Source: Gordionus sp. m RMFG-2023
Lineage: Eukaryota; Nematomorpha; Gordioida; Chordodea; Parachordodidae
Length of the DNA stretch: 64,000 nucleotides
Reading direction: 5' to 3'
Assembly (NCBI RefSeq): GCF_954871325.1
Contig: NW_027051134.1
Coordinates: forward strand, 1 to 64,000
Position numbers and translations under genes: made by a program. The notes beneath the pieces are model-generated. The model saw only the letters and a list, made by a program, of their open reading frames with translations. It was not told the origin of the DNA and did not search any database. Positions 20,935 to 36,665 of this stretch are shown here, one piece after another. The first letter of the stretch is position 1, and each line of letters opens with the position of its first letter.

Positions 20935-23900
20935 AAATTTTTTGTCGCGAAAGACATTTATAGGGGAAATGCTAACATCTTAAACGTAATTTTGAATATA
21001 ATTATATCATTGAACTCAGAATTTAATTTCCTATCCAAAACCGCTTAGATGTATATTTTAACGTTTCCTTTTCACAAAATAAATTTTTTGTCGAGAAAGA
21101 CATTTATAGAGGAAAGGCTAACATCTTAAACGTAATTTTGAATATAATTATATCATTGAACACAGAATTTAATTCTCTATCCAAAACCGCTTAGATGTAT
21201 ATTTTAACGTTTCCTTTTCACAAAATAAATTTTTTGTCGCGAAAGACATTTATAGAGGAAAGGCTAACATCTTAAACGTAATTTTGAATATAATTATATC
21301 ATTGAACTCAGAATTTAATTTCCTATCCAAAACCGCTTAGATGTATTTTTTTACGTTTCTGGTTCACAAAATAAATTTTTTGTCGGAAAAGATTTTGAAT
21401 ATAATTATATCATTGAACTCAGAATTTAATTTCCTATCCAAAACCGCTTAGATGTATTTTTTTACGTTTCCGTTTCACAAAATAAATTTTTTGTCGCGAA
21501 AGACATTTATAGGGGAAAGGCTAACATCTTAAACGTAATTTTGAATATAATTATATCATTGAACACAGAATTTAATTTCCTATCCAAAACCGCTTAGATG
21601 TATTTTTTTACGTTTCCGTTTCACAAAATAAATTTTTTGTCGCGAAAGACATTTATAGGGGAAAGGCTAACATCTTAAACGTAATTTTGAATATAATTAT
21701 ATCATTGAACACAGAATTTAATTTCCTATCCAAAACCGCTTAGATGTATTTTTTTACGTTCACAAAATAAATATTTTATCGCTAAAGACATTTATATGGG
21801 AAAGGCTAACATCTTAAACGTAATTTTGAATATAATTATATCATTGAACACAGAATTTAATTCTCTATCCAAAACCGCTTAGATGTATATTTTAACGTTT
21901 CCGTTTCACAAAATAAATTTTTTGTCGCGAAAGACATTTATAGGGGAAAGGCTAACATCTTAAACGTAATTTTGAATATAATTATATCATTGAACACAGA
22001 ATTTAATTTCCTATCCAAAACCGCTTAGATGTATTTTTTTACGTTCACAAAATAAATTTTTTGTCGCGATAGACATTTATAGGGGAAAGGCTAACATCTT
22101 AAACGTAATTTTGAATATAATTATATCATTGAACACAGAATTTAATTCTCTATCCAAAACCGCTTAGATGTATATTTTAACGTTTCCTTTTCACAAAATA
22201 AATTTTTTGTCGCGAAAGACATTTATAGAGGAAAGGCTAACATCTTAAACGTAATTTTGAATATAATTATATCATTGAACTCAGAATTTAATTTCCTATC
22301 CAAAACCGCTTAGATGTATTTTTTTACGTTTCTGGTTCTCAAAATAAATTTTTTGTCGGAAAAGATTTTGAATATAATTATATCATTGAACTCAGAATTT
22401 AATTTCCTATCCAAAACCGCTTAGATGTATTTTTTTACGTTTCCGTTTCACAAAATAAATTTTTTGTCGCGAAAGACATTTATAGGGGAAAGGCTAACAT
22501 CTTAAACGTAATTTTGAATATAATTATATCATTGAACACAGAATTTAATTTCCTATCCAAAACCGCTTAGATGTATTTTTTTACGTTCACAAAATAAATA
22601 TTTTATCGCGAAAGACATTTATATGGGAAAGGCTAACATCTTAAACGTAATTTTGAATATAATTATATCATTAAACTCAGAATTTAACCGCTTAGATGTA
22701 TTTTTTTACGTCTAAGGTTCACAAAATAAATTTTTGTCGCGAAAGACATTTATAGGGGAAAGGCTAACATCTTAAACGTAATTTTAAATATAATTATATC
22801 ATTGAACACAGAATTTAATTCTCTATCCAAAACCGCTTAGATGTATATTTTAACGTTTCCTTTTCACAAAATAAATTTTTTGTCGCGAAAGACATTTATA
22901 GAGGAAAGGCTAACATCTTAAACGTAATTTTGAATATAATTATATCATTGAACTCAGAATTTAATTTCCTATCCAAAACCGCTTAGATGTATTTTTTTAC
23001 GTTTCTGGTTCTCAAAATAAATTTTTTGTCGGAAAAGATTTTGAATATAATTATATCATTGAACTCAGAATTTAATTCTCTATCCAAAACCGCTTAGATG
23101 TATTTTTTTACGTTTCCGTTTCACAAAATAAATTTTTTGTCGCGAAAGACATTTATAGGGGAAATGCTAACATCTTAAACGTAATTTTGAATATAATTAT
23201 ATCATTGAACTCAGAATTTAATTTCCTATCCAAAACCGCTTAGATGTATATTTTAACGTTTCCTTTTCACAAAATAAATTTTTTGTCGAGAAAGACATTT
23301 ATAGAGGAAAGGCTAACATCTTAAACGTAATTTTGAATATAATTATATCATTGAACTCAGAATTTAATTTCCTATCCAAAACCGCTTAGATGTATTTTTT
23401 TACGTTTCTGGTTCACAAAATAAATTTTTTGTCGGAAAAGATTTTGAATATAATTATATCATTGAACTCAGAATTTAATTTCCTATCCAAAACCGCTTAG
23501 ATGTATTTTTTTACGTTTCCGTTTCACAAAATAAATTTTTTGTCGCGAAAGACATTTATAGGGGAAAGGCTAACATCTTAAACGTAATTTTGAATATAAT
23601 TATATCATTGAACACAGAATTTAATTTCCTATCCAAAACCGCTTAGATGTATTTTTTTACGTTTCCGTTTCACAAAATAAATTTTTTGTCGCGAAAGACA
23701 TTTATAGGGGAAAGGCTAACATCTTAAACGTAATTTTGAATATAATTATATCATTGAACACAGAATTTAATTTCCTATCCAAAACCGCTTAGATGTATTT
23801 TTTTACGTTCACAAAATAAATATTTTATCGCTAAAGACATTTATATGGGAAAGGCTAACATCTTAAACGTAATTTTGAATATAATTATATCATTGAACAC

Positions 23901-25067
23901 AGAATTTAATTCTCTATCCAAAACCGCTTAGATGTATATTTTAACGTTTCCGTTTCACAAAATAAATTTTTTGTCGCGAAAGACATTTATAGGGGAAAGG
24001 CTAACATCTTAAACGTAATTTTGAATATAATTATATCATTGAACACAGAATTTAATTTCCTATCCAAAACCGCTTAGATGTATTTTTTTACGTTCACAAA
24101 ATAAATTTTTTGTCGCGATAGACATTTATAGGGGAAAGGCTAACATCTTAAACGTAATTTTGAATATAATTATATCATTGAACACAGAATTTAATTCTCT
24201 ATCCAAAACCGCTTAGATGTATATTTTAACGTTTCCTTTTCACAAAATAAATTTTTTGTCGCGAAAGACATTTATAGAGGAAAGGCTAACATCTTAAACG
24301 TAATTTTGAATATAATTATATCATTGAACTCAGAATTTAATTTCCTATCCAAAACCGCTTAGATGTATTTTTTTACGTTTCTGGTTCTCAAAATAAATTT
24401 TTTGTCGGAAAAGATTTTGAATATAATTATATCATTGAACTCAGAATTTAATTTCCTATCCAAAACCGCTTAGATGTATTTTTTTACGTTTCCGTTTCAC
24501 AAAATAAATTTTTTGTCGCGAAAGACATTTATAGGGGAAAGGCTAACATCTTAAACGTAATTTTGAATATAATTATATCATTGAACACAGAATTTAATTT
24601 CCTATCCAAAACCGCTTAGATGTATTTTTTTACGTTCACAAAATAAATATTTTATCGCGAAAGACATTTATATGGGAAAGGCTAACATCTTAAACGTAAT
24701 TTTGAATATAATTATATCATTAAACTCAGAATTTAACCGCTTAGATGTATTTTTTTACGTCTAAGGTTCACAAAATAAATTTTTGTCGCGAAAGACATTT
24801 ATAGGGGAAAGGCTAACATCTTAAACGTAATTTTAAATATAATTATATCATTGAACTCAGAATTTAATTCTCTATCCAAAACCGCTTAGATGTATTTATT
24901 TACGTTTCCGTTTCACAAAATAAATTGTTTGTCGCGAAAGACATTTATAGAGGAATGGCTAACATCTTAAGCGTAATTTTGAATATAATTATATCATTGA
25001 ACTCAGAATTTAATTCTCTATCCAAAACCGCTTAGATGTATTTTTTTACGTTTCCGTTTCACAAAAT
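20935..25067 (+). repeat. 4,133-bp higher-order repeat, copy 2
   Basis: Second copy of 16800-20934, including the distinctive ATGTATTTATTTACG unit near 24890 (20757 in copy 1). Similarity to the following DNA lasts about 200 bp more and then breaks (CTCTATCC versus TTCCTATCC units). Confidence 0.82.
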
Positions 25068-28000
25068 AAATTTTTTGTCGCGAAAGACATTTATAGGGGA
25101 AATGCTAACATCTTAAACGTAATTTTGAATATAATTATATCATTGAACTCAGAATTTAATTTCCTATCCAAAACCGCTTAGATGTATATTTTAACGTTTC
25201 CTTTTCACAAAATAAATTTTTTGTCGAGAAAGACATTTATAGAGGAAAGGCTAACATCTTAAACGTAATTTTGAATATAATTATATCATTGAACTCAGAA
25301 TTTAATTTCCTATCCAAAACCGCTTAGATGTATATTTTAACGTTTCCTTTTCACAAAATAAATTTTTTGTCGCGAAAGACATTTATAGAGGAAATGCTAA
25401 CATCTTAAACGTAATTTTGAATATAATTATATCATTGAACTCAGAATTTAATTTCCTATCCAAAACCGCTTAGATGTATTTTTTTACGTTTCTGGTTCTC
25501 AAAATAAATTTTTTGTCGGAAAAGATTTTGAATATAATTATATCATTGAACTCAGAATTTAATTTCCTATCCAAAACCGCTTAGATGTATATTTTAACGT
25601 TTCCTTTTCACAAAATAAATTTTTTGTCGCGAAAGACATTTATAGAGGAAAGGCTAACATCTTAAACGTAATTTTGAATATAATTATATCATTGAACTCA
25701 GAATTTAATTTCCTATCCAAAACCGCTTAGATGTATTTTTTTACGTTTCTGGTTCTCAAAATAAATTTTTTGTCGGAAAAGATTTTGAATATAATTATAT
25801 CATTGAACTCAGAATTTAATTTCCTATCCAAAACCGCTTAGATGTATTTTTTTACGTTTCCGTTTCACAAAATAAATTTTTTGTCGCGAAAGACATTTAT
25901 AGGGGAAAGGCTAACATCTTAAACGTAATTTTGAATATAATTATATCATTGAACACAGAATTTAATTTCCTATCCAAAACCGCTTAGATGTATTTTTTTA
26001 CGTTCACAAAATAAATATTATATCGCGAAAGACATTTATATGGGAAAGGCTAACATCTTAAACGTAATTTTGAATATAATTATATCATTAAACTCAGAAT
26101 TTAACCGCTTAGATGTATTTTTTTACGTCTAAGGTTCACAAAATAAATTTTTGTCGCGAAAGACATTTATAGGGGAAAGGCTAACATCTTAAACGTAATT
26201 TTAAATATAATTATATCATTGAACTCTGAATTTAATTCTCTATCCTAAACCGCTTAGATGTATTTTTTTACGTTTCCGTTTCACAAAATAAATTGTTTGT
26301 CGCGAAAGACATTTATAGAGGAATGGCTAACATCTTAAGCGTAATTTTGAATATAATTATATCATTGAACTCAGAATTTAATTCTCTATCCAAAACCGCT
26401 TAGATGTATTTTTTTACGTTTCCGTTTCACAAAATAAATTTTTTGTCGCGAAAGACATTTATAGGGGAAATGCTAACATCTTAAACGTAATTTTGAATAT
26501 AATTATATCATTGAACTCAGAATTTAATTTCCTATCCAAAACCGCTTAGATGTATATTTTAACGTTTCCTTTTCACAAAATAAATTTTTTGTCGAGAAAG
26601 ACATTTATAGAGGAAAGGCTAACATCTTAAACGTAATTTTGAATATAATTATATCATTGAACTCAGAATTTAATTTCCTATCCAAAACCGCTTAGATGTA
26701 TTTTTTTACGTTTCCTTTTCACAAAATAAATTTTTTGTCGCGAAAGACATTTATAGAGGAAATGCTAACATCTTAAACGTAATTTTGAATATAATTATAT
26801 CATTGAACTCAGAATTTAATTTCCTATCCAAAACCGCTTAGATGTATTTTTTTACGTTTCCGTTTCACAAAATAAATTGTTTGTCGCGAAAGACATTTAT
26901 AGAGGAATGGCTAACATCTTAAGCGTAATTTTGAATATAATTATATCATTGAACTCAGAATTTAATTCTCTATCCAAAACCGCTTAGATGTATTTTTTTA
27001 CGTTTCCGTTTCACAAAATAAATTTTTTGTCGCGAAAGACATTTATAGGGGAAATGCTAACATCTTAAACGTAATTTTGAATATAATTATATCATTGAAC
27101 TCAGAATTTAATTTCCTATCCAAAACCGCTTAGATGTATATTTTAACGTTTCCTTTTCACAAAATAAATTTTTTGTCGCGAAAGACATTTATAGAGGAAA
27201 GGCTAACATCTTAAACGTAATTTTGAATATAATTATATCATTGAACTCAGAATTTAATTTCCTATCCAAATACGCTTAGATGTATTTTTTTACGTTTCCG
27301 TTTCACAAAATAAATTTTTTGTCGGAAAAGATTTTGAATATAATTATATCATTGAACTCAGAATTTAATTTCCTATCCAAAACCGCTTAGATGTATTTTT
27401 TTACGTTTCCGTTTCACAAAATAAATTGTTTGTCGCGAAAGACATTTATAGAGGAATGGCTAACATCTTAAGCGTAATTTTGAATATAATTATATCATTG
27501 AACTCAGAATTTAATTCTCTATCCAAAACCGCTTAGATGTATTTTTTTACGTTTCCGTTTCACAAAATAAATTTTTTGTCGCGAAAGACATTTATAGGGG
27601 AAATGCTAACATCTTAAACGTAATTTTGAATATAATTATATCATTGAACTCAGAATTTAATTTCCTATCCAAAACCGCTTAGATGTATTTTTTTACGTTT
27701 CTGGTTCACAAAATAAATTTTTTGTCGGAAAAGATTTTGAATATAATTATATCATTGAACTCAGAATTTAATTTCCTATCCAAATCCGCTTAGATGTATT
27801 TTTTTACGTTTCCGTTTAACAAAATAAATTTTTTGTCGCGAAAGACATTTATAGGGGAAAGGCTAACATCTTAAACCTAATTTTGAATATAATTATATCA
27901 TTGAACACAGAATTTAATTTCCTATCCAAAACCGCTTAGATGTATTTTTTTACGTTTCCGTTTCACAAAATAAATTTTTTGTCGCGAAAGACATTTATAG

Positions 28001-31000
28001 GGGAAAGGCTAACATCTTAAACGTAATTTTGAATATAATTATATCATTGAACACAGAATTTAATTTCCTATCCAAAACCGCTTAGATGTATTTTTTTACG
28101 TTTCCGTTTCACAAAATAAATTTTTTGTCGAGAAAGACATTTATAGAGGAAAGGCTAACATCTTAAACGTAATTTTGAATATAATTATATCATTGAACAC
28201 AGAATTTAATTTCCTATAAAAAACCGCTTAGATGTATATTTTAACGTTTCCTTTTCACAAAATAAATTTTTTGTCGAGAAAGACATTTATAGAGGAAAGG
28301 CTAACATCTTAAACGTAATTTTGAATATAATTATATCATTGAACACAGAATTTAATTCTCTATCCAAAACCGCTTAGATGTATATTTTAACGTTTCCTTT
28401 TCACAAAATAAATTTTTTGTCGCGAAAGACATTTATAGAGGAAAGGCTAACATCTTAAACGTAATTTTGAATATAATTATATCATTGAACTCAGAATTTA
28501 ATTTCCTATCCAAATACGCTTAGATGTATTTTTTTACGTTCACAAAATAAATATTTTATCGCGAAAGACATTTATATGGGAAAGGCTAACATCTTAAACG
28601 TAATTTTGAATATAATTATATCATTGAACACAGAATTTAATTTCCTATCCAAAACCGCTTACGTTCACAAAATAAATTTTTTGTCGCGAAAGACATTTAT
28701 AGGGGAAAGGCTAACATCTTAAACGTAATTTTGAATATAATTATATCATTGAACTCAGAATTTAATTTCCTATCCAAATACGCTTAGATGTATTTTTTTA
28801 CGTTCACAAAATAAATATTTTATCGCGAAAGACATTTATATGGGAAAGGCTAACATCTTAAACGTAATTTTGAATATAATTATATCATTGAACTCAGAAT
28901 TTAATTTCCTATCCAAAACCGCTTAGATGTATTTTTTTACGTTTCTGGTTCTCAAAATAAATTTTTTGTCGGAAAAGATTTTGAATATAATTATATCATT
29001 GAACTCAGAATTTAATTTCCTATCCAAAACCGCTTAGATGTATATTTTAACGTTTCCTTTTCACAAAATAAATTTTTTGTCGCGAAAGACATTTATAGGG
29101 GAAAGGCTAACATCTTAAACGTAATTTTGAATATAATTATATCATTGAACACAGAATTTAATTTCCTATCCAAAACCGCTTAGATGTATTTTTTTACGTT
29201 CACAAAATAAATATTTTATCGCGAAAGACATTTATATGGGAAAGGCTAACATCTTAAACGTAATTTTGAATATAATTATATCATTAAACTCAGAATTTAA
29301 CCGCTTAGATGTATTTTTTTACGTCTAAGGTTCACAAAATAAATTTTTGTCGCGAAAGACATTTATAGGGGAAAGGCTAACATCTTAAACGTAATTTTAA
29401 ATATAATTATATCATTGAACTCAGAATTTAATTCTCTATCCAAAACCGCTTAGATGTATTTTTTTACATTTCCGTTTCACAAAATAAATTGTTTGTCGCG
29501 AAAGACATTTATAGGGGAAATGCTAACATCTTAAACGTAATTTTGAATATAATTATATCATTGAACTCAGAATTTAATTTCCTATCCAAAACCGCTTAGA
29601 TGTATATTTTAACGTTTCCTTTTCACAAAATAAATTTTTTGTCGAGAAAGACATTTATAGAGGAAAGGCTAACATCTTAAACGTAATTTTGAATATAATT
29701 ATATCATTGAACTCAGAATTTAATTTCCTATCCAAAACCGCTTAGATGTATATTTTAACGTTTCCTTTTCACAAAATAAATTTTTTGTCGCGAAAGACAT
29801 TTATAGAGGAAAGGCTAACATCTTAAACGTAATTTTGAATATAATTATATCATTGAACTCAGAATTTAATTTCCTATCCAAAACCGCTTAGATGTATTTT
29901 TTTACGTTTCTGGTTCACAAAATAAATTTTTTGTCGGAAAAGATTTTGAATATAATTATATCATTGAACTCAGAATTTAATTTCCTATCCAAAACCGCTT
30001 AGATGTATTTTTTTACGTTTCCGTTTCACAAAATAAATTTTTTGTCGCGAAAGACATTTATAGGAGAAAGGCTAACATCTTAAACGTAATTTTGAATATA
30101 ATTATATCATTGAACACAGAATTTAATTTCCTATCCAAAACCGCTTAGATGTATTTTTTTAGGTTTCCGTTTCACAAAATAAATTTTTTGTCGCGAAAGA
30201 CATTTATAGGGGAAATGCTAACATCTTAAACGTAATTTTGAATATAATTATATCATTGAACTCAGAATTTAATTTCCTATCCAAAACCGCTTAGATGTAT
30301 TTTTTTACGTTTCCGTTTCACAAAATAAATTTTTTGTCGCGAAAGACATTTATAGGAGAAAGGCTAACATCTTAAACGTAATTTTGAATATAATTATATC
30401 ATTGAACACAGAATTTAATTTCCTATCCAAAACCGCTTAGATGTATTTTTTTAGGTTTCCGTTTCACAAAATAAATTTTTTGTCGCGAAAGACATTTATA
30501 GGGGAAATGCTAACATCTTAAACGTAATTTTGAATATAATTATATCATTGAACTCAGAATTTAATTTCCTATCCAAAACCGCTTAGATGTATTTTTTTAG
30601 GTTTCCGTTTCACAAAATAAATTTTTTGTCGCGAAAGACATTTATAGGGGAAATGCTAACATCTTAAACGTAATTTTGAATATAATTATATCATTGAACT
30701 CAGAATTTAATTTCCTATCCAAAACCGCTTAGATGTATATTTTAACGTTTCCGTTTCACAAAATAAATTTTTTGTCGCGAAAGACATTTATAGGGGAAAT
30801 GCTAACATCTTAAACGTAATTTTGAATATAATTATATCATTGAACTCAGAATTTAATTTCCTATCCAAAACCGCTTAGATGTATTTTTTTACGTTTCTGG
30901 TTCTCAAAATAAATTTTTTGTCGGAAAAGATTTTGAATATAATTATATCATTGAACTCAGAATTTAATTTCCTATCCAAAACCGCTTAGATGTATTTTTT

Positions 31001-32899
31001 TACGTTTCCGTTTCACAAAATAAATTTTTTGTCGCGAAAGACATTTATAGGGGAAAGGCTAACATCTTAAACGTAATTTTGAATATAATTATATCATTGA
31101 ACACAGAATTTAATTTCCTATCCAAAACCGCTTAGATGTATTTTTTTACGTTTCCTTTTCACAAAATAAATTTTTTGTCGAGAAAGATATTTATAGAGGA
31201 AAGGCTAACTTCTTAAACGTAATTTTGAATATAATTATATCATTGAAATCAGAATTTAATTTCCTATCCAAAACCGCTTAGATGTATATTTTAACGTTTC
31301 CTTTTCACAAAATAAATTTTTTGTCGCGAAAGACCTTTATAGAGGAAAGGCTAACATCTTAAACGTAATTTTGAATATAATTATATCATTCAACTCAGAA
31401 TTTAATTTCCTATCCAAAACCGCTTAGATGTATTTTTTTACGTTTCTGGTTCACAAAATAAATTTTTTGTCGGAAAAGATTTTGAATATAATTATATCAT
31501 TGAACTCAGAATTTAATTTCCTATCCAAAACCGCTTAGATGTATTTTTTTACGTTTCCGTTTCACAAAATAAATTTTTTGTCGCGAAAGACATTTATAGG
31601 GGAAAGGCTAACATCTTAAACGTAATTTTGAATATAATTATATCATTGAACTCAGAATTTAATTTCCTATCCAAAACCGCTTAGATGTATTTTTTTACGT
31701 TTCCGTTTCACAAAATAAATTTTATGTCGCGAAAGACATTTATAGGGGAAAGGCTAACATCTTAAACGTAATTTTGAATATAATTATATCATTGAACTCA
31801 GAATTTAATTTCCTATCCAAAACCGCTTAGATGTATTTTTTTACGTTTCTGGTTCTCAAAATAAATTTTTTGTCGGAAAAGATTTTGAATATAATTATAT
31901 CATTGAACTCAGAATTTAATTTCCTATCCAAAACCGCTTAGATGTATTTTTTTACGTTTCCGTTTCACAAAATAAATTTTTTGTCGCGAAAGACATTTAT
32001 AGGGGAAAGGCTAACATCTTAAACGTAATTTTGAATATAATTATATCATTGAACACAGAATTTAATTTCCTATCCAAAACCGCTTAGATGTATTTTTTTA
32101 CGTTTCCGTTTCACAAAATAAATTTTTTGTCGCGAAAGACATTTATAGGGGAAAGGCTAACATCTTAAACGTAATTTTGAATATAATTATATCATTGAAC
32201 ACAGAATTTAATTTCCTATCCAAAACCGCTTAGATGTATTTTTTTACGTTCACAAAATAAATATTTTATCGCGAAAGACATTTATATGGGAAAGGCTAAC
32301 ATCTTAAACGTAATTTTGAATATAATTATATCATTAAACTCAGAATTTAACCGCTTAGATGTATTTTTTTACGTCTAAGGTTCACAAAATAAATTTTTGT
32401 CGCGAAAGACATTTATAGGGGAAAGGCTAACATCTTAAACGTAATTTTAAATATAATTATATCATTGAACTCAGAATTTAATTCTCTATCCAAAACCGCT
32501 TAGATGTATTTTTTTACGTTTCCGTTTCACAAAATAAATTGTTTGTCGCGAAAGACATTTATAGAGGAATGGCTAACATCTTAAGCGTAATTTTGAATAT
32601 AATTATATCATTGAACTCAGAATTTAATTTCCTATCCAAAACCGCTTAGTAGTATATTTTAACGTTTCCTTTTCACAAAATAAATTTTTTGTCGAGAAAG
32701 ACATTTATAGAGGAAAGGCTAACATCTTAAACGTAATTTTGAATATAATTATATCATTGAACTCAGAATTTAATTTCCTATCCAAAACCGCTTAGATGTA
32801 TATTTTAACGTTTCCTTTTCACAAAATAAGTTTTTTGTCGCGAAAGACATTTATAGAGGAAAGGCTAACATCTTAAACGTAATTTTGAATATAATTATA

Positions 32900-35800
32900 T
32901 CATTGAACTCAGAATTTAATTTCCTATCCAAAACCGCTTAGATGTATTTTTTTACGTTTCTGGTTCACAAAATAATATTTTTGTCGGAAAAGATTTTGAA
33001 TATAATTATATCATTGAACTCAGAATTTAATTTCCTATCCAAAACCGCTTAGATGTATTTTTTTACGTTTCCGTTTCACAAAATAAATTTTTTGTCGCGA
33101 AAGACATTTATAGGGGAAAGGCTAACATCTTAAACGTAATTTTGAATATAATTATATCATTGAACACAGAATTTAATTTCCTATCCAAAACCGCTTAGAT
33201 GTATTTTTTTACGTTTCCGTTTCACAAAATAAATTTTTTGTCGCGAAAGACATTTATAGGGGAAATGCTAACATCTTAAACGTAATTTTGAATATAATTA
33301 TATCATTGAACTCAGAATTTAATTTCCTATCCAAAACCGCTTAGATGTATATTTTAACGTTTCCTTTTCACAAAATAAATTTTTTGTCGAGAAAGACATT
33401 TATAGAGGAAAGGCTAACATCTTAAACGTAATTTTGAATATAATTATATCATTGAACACAGAATTTAATTCTCTATCCAAAACCGCTTAGATGTATATTT
33501 TAACGTTTCCTTTTCACAAAATAAATTTTTTGTCGCGAAAGACATTTATAGAGGAAAGGCTAACATCTTAAACGTAATTTTGAATATAATTATATCATTG
33601 AACACAGAATTTAATTTCCTATCCAAAACCGCTTAGATGTATTTTTTTACGTTTCCGTTTCACAAAATAAATTTTTTGTCGGAAAAGATTTTGAATATAA
33701 TTATATCATTGAACTCAGAATTTAATTTCCTATCCAAAACCGCTTAGATGTATTTTTTTACGTTTCCGTTTCACAAAATAAATTTTTTGTCGCGAAAGAC
33801 ATTTATAGGGGAAAGGCTAACATCTTAAACGTAATTTTGAATATAATTATATCATTGAACACAGAATTTAATTTCCTATCCAAAACCGCTTAGATGTATT
33901 TTTTTACGTTTCCGTTTCACAAAATAAATTTTTTGTCGCGAAAGACATTTATAGGGGAAATGCTAACATCTTAAACGTAATTTTGAATATAATTATATCA
34001 TTGAACTCAGAATTTAATTTCCTATCCAAAACCGCTTAGATGTATATTTTAACGTTTCCTTTTCACAAAATAAATTTTTTGTCGAGAAAGACATTTATAG
34101 AGGAAAGGCTAACATCTTAAACGTAATTTTGAATATAATTATATCATTGAACACAGAATTTAATTCTCTATCCAAAACCGCTTAGATGTATATTTTAACG
34201 TTTCCTTTTCACAAAATAAATTTTTTGTCGCGAAAGACATTTATAGAGGAAAGGCTAACATCTTAAACGTAATTTTGAATATAATTATATCATTGAACTC
34301 AGAATTTAATTTCCTATCCAAAACCGCTTAGATGTATTTTTTTACGTTTCTGGTTCACAAAATAAATTTTTTGTCGGAAAAGATTTTGAATATAATTATA
34401 TCATTGAACTCAGAATTTAATTTCCTATCCAAAACCGCTTAGATGTATTTTTTTACGTTTCCGTTTCACAAAATAAATTTTTTGTCGCGAAAGACATTTA
34501 TAGGGGAAAGGCTAACATCTTAAACGTAATTTTGAATATAATTATATCATTGAACACAGAATTTAATTTCCTATCCAAAACCGCTTAGATGTATTTTTTT
34601 ACGTTTCCGTTTCACAAAATAAATTTTTTGTCGCGAAAGACATTTATAGGGGAAAGGCTAACATCTTAAACGTAATTTTGAATATAATTATATCATTGAA
34701 CACAGAATTTAATTTCCTATCCAAAACCGCTTAGATGTATTTTTTTACGTTCACAAAATAAATATTTTATCGCTAAAGACATTTATATGGGAAAGGCTAA
34801 CATCTTAAACGTAATTTTGAATATAATTATATCATTGAACACAGAATTTAATTCTCTATCCAAAACCGCTTAGATGTATATTTTAACGTTTCCGTTTCAC
34901 AAAATAAATTTTTTGTCGCGAAAGACATTTATAGGGGAAAGGCTAACATCTTAAACGTAATTTTGAATATAATTATATCATTGAACACAGAATTTAATTT
35001 CCTATCCAAAACCGCTTAGATGTATTTTTTTACGTTCACAAAATAAATTTTTTGTCGCGAAAGACATTTATAGGGGAAAGGCTAACATCTTAAACGTAAT
35101 TTTGAATATAATTATATCATTGAACACAGAATTTAATTCTCTATCCAAAACCGCTTAGATGTATATTTTAACGTTTCCTTTTCACAAAATAAATTTTTTG
35201 TCGCGAAAGACATTTATAGAGGAAAGGCTAACATCTTAAACGTAATTTTGAATATAATTATATCATTGAACTCAGAATTTAATTTCCTATCCAAAACCGC
35301 TTAGATGTATTTTTTTACGTTTCTGGTTCTCAAAATAAATTTTTTGTCGGAAAAGATTTTGAATATAATTATATCATTGAACTCAGAATTTAATTTCCTA
35401 TCCAAAACCGCTTAGATGTATTTTTTTACGTTTCCGTTTCACAAAATAAATTTTTTGTCGCGAAAGACATTTATAGGGGAAAGGCTAACATCTTAAACGT
35501 AATTTTGAATATAATTATATCATTGAACACAGAATTTAATTTCCTATCCAAAACCGCTTAGATGTATTTTTTTACGTTCACAAAATAAATATTTTATCGC
35601 GAAAGACATTTATATGGGAAAGGCTAACATCTTAAACGTAATTTTGAATATAATTATATCATTAAACTCAGAATTTAACCGCTTAGATGTATTTTTTTAC
35701 GTCTAAGGTTCACAAAATAAATTTTTGTCGCGAAAGACATTTATAGGGGAAAGGCTAACATCTTAAACGTAATTTTAAATATAATTATATCATTGAACTC

Positions 35801-36665
35801 AGAATTTAATTCTCTATCCAAAACCGCTTAGATGTATTTATTTACGTTTCCGTTTCACAAAATAAATTGTTTGTCGCGAAAGACATTTATAGAGGAATGG
35901 CTAACATCTTAAGCGTAATTTTGAATATAATTATATCATTGAACTCAGAATTTAATTCTCTATCCAAAACCGCTTAGATGTATTTTTTTACGTTTCCGTT
36001 TCACAAAATAAATTTTTTGTCGCGAAAGACATTTATAGGGGAAATGCTAACATCTTAAACGTAATTTTGAATATAATTATATCATTGAACTCAGAATTTA
36101 ATTTCCTATCCAAAACCGCTTAGATGTATATTTTAACGTTTCCTTTTCACAAAATAAATTTTTTGTCGAGAAAGACATTTATAGAGGAAAGGCTAACATC
36201 TTAAACGTAATTTTGAATATAATTATATCATTGAACTCAGAATTTAATTTCCTATCCAAAACCGCTTAGATGTATATTTTAACGTTTCCTTTTCACAAAA
36301 TAAATTTTTTGTCGCGAAAGACATTTATAGAGGAAATGCTAACATCTTAAACGTAATTTTGAATATAATTATATCATTGAACTCAGAATTTAATTTCCTA
36401 TCCAAAACCGCTTAGATGTATTTTTTTACGTTTCCGTTTCACAAAATAAATTGTTTGTCGCGAAAGACATTTATAGAGGAATGGCTAACATCTTAAGCGT
36501 AATTTTGAATATAATTATATCATTGAACTCAGAATTTAATTCTCTATCCAAAACCGCTTAGATGTATTTTTTTACGTTTCCGTTTCACAAAATAAATTTT
36601 TTGTCGCGAAAGACATTTATAGGGGAAATGCTAACATCTTAAACGTAATTTTGAATATAATTATA
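32900..36665 (+). repeat. 3,766-bp higher-order repeat, copy 1
   Basis: CGCTAAAGACATTTATATGG at 34771 recurs at 38537, and ACGTCTAAGG at 35699 recurs at 39465, both 3,766 bp apart. Units between them follow the same order of length classes. The left part of this block also resembles 15.4-17.0 kb. Confidence 0.78.
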
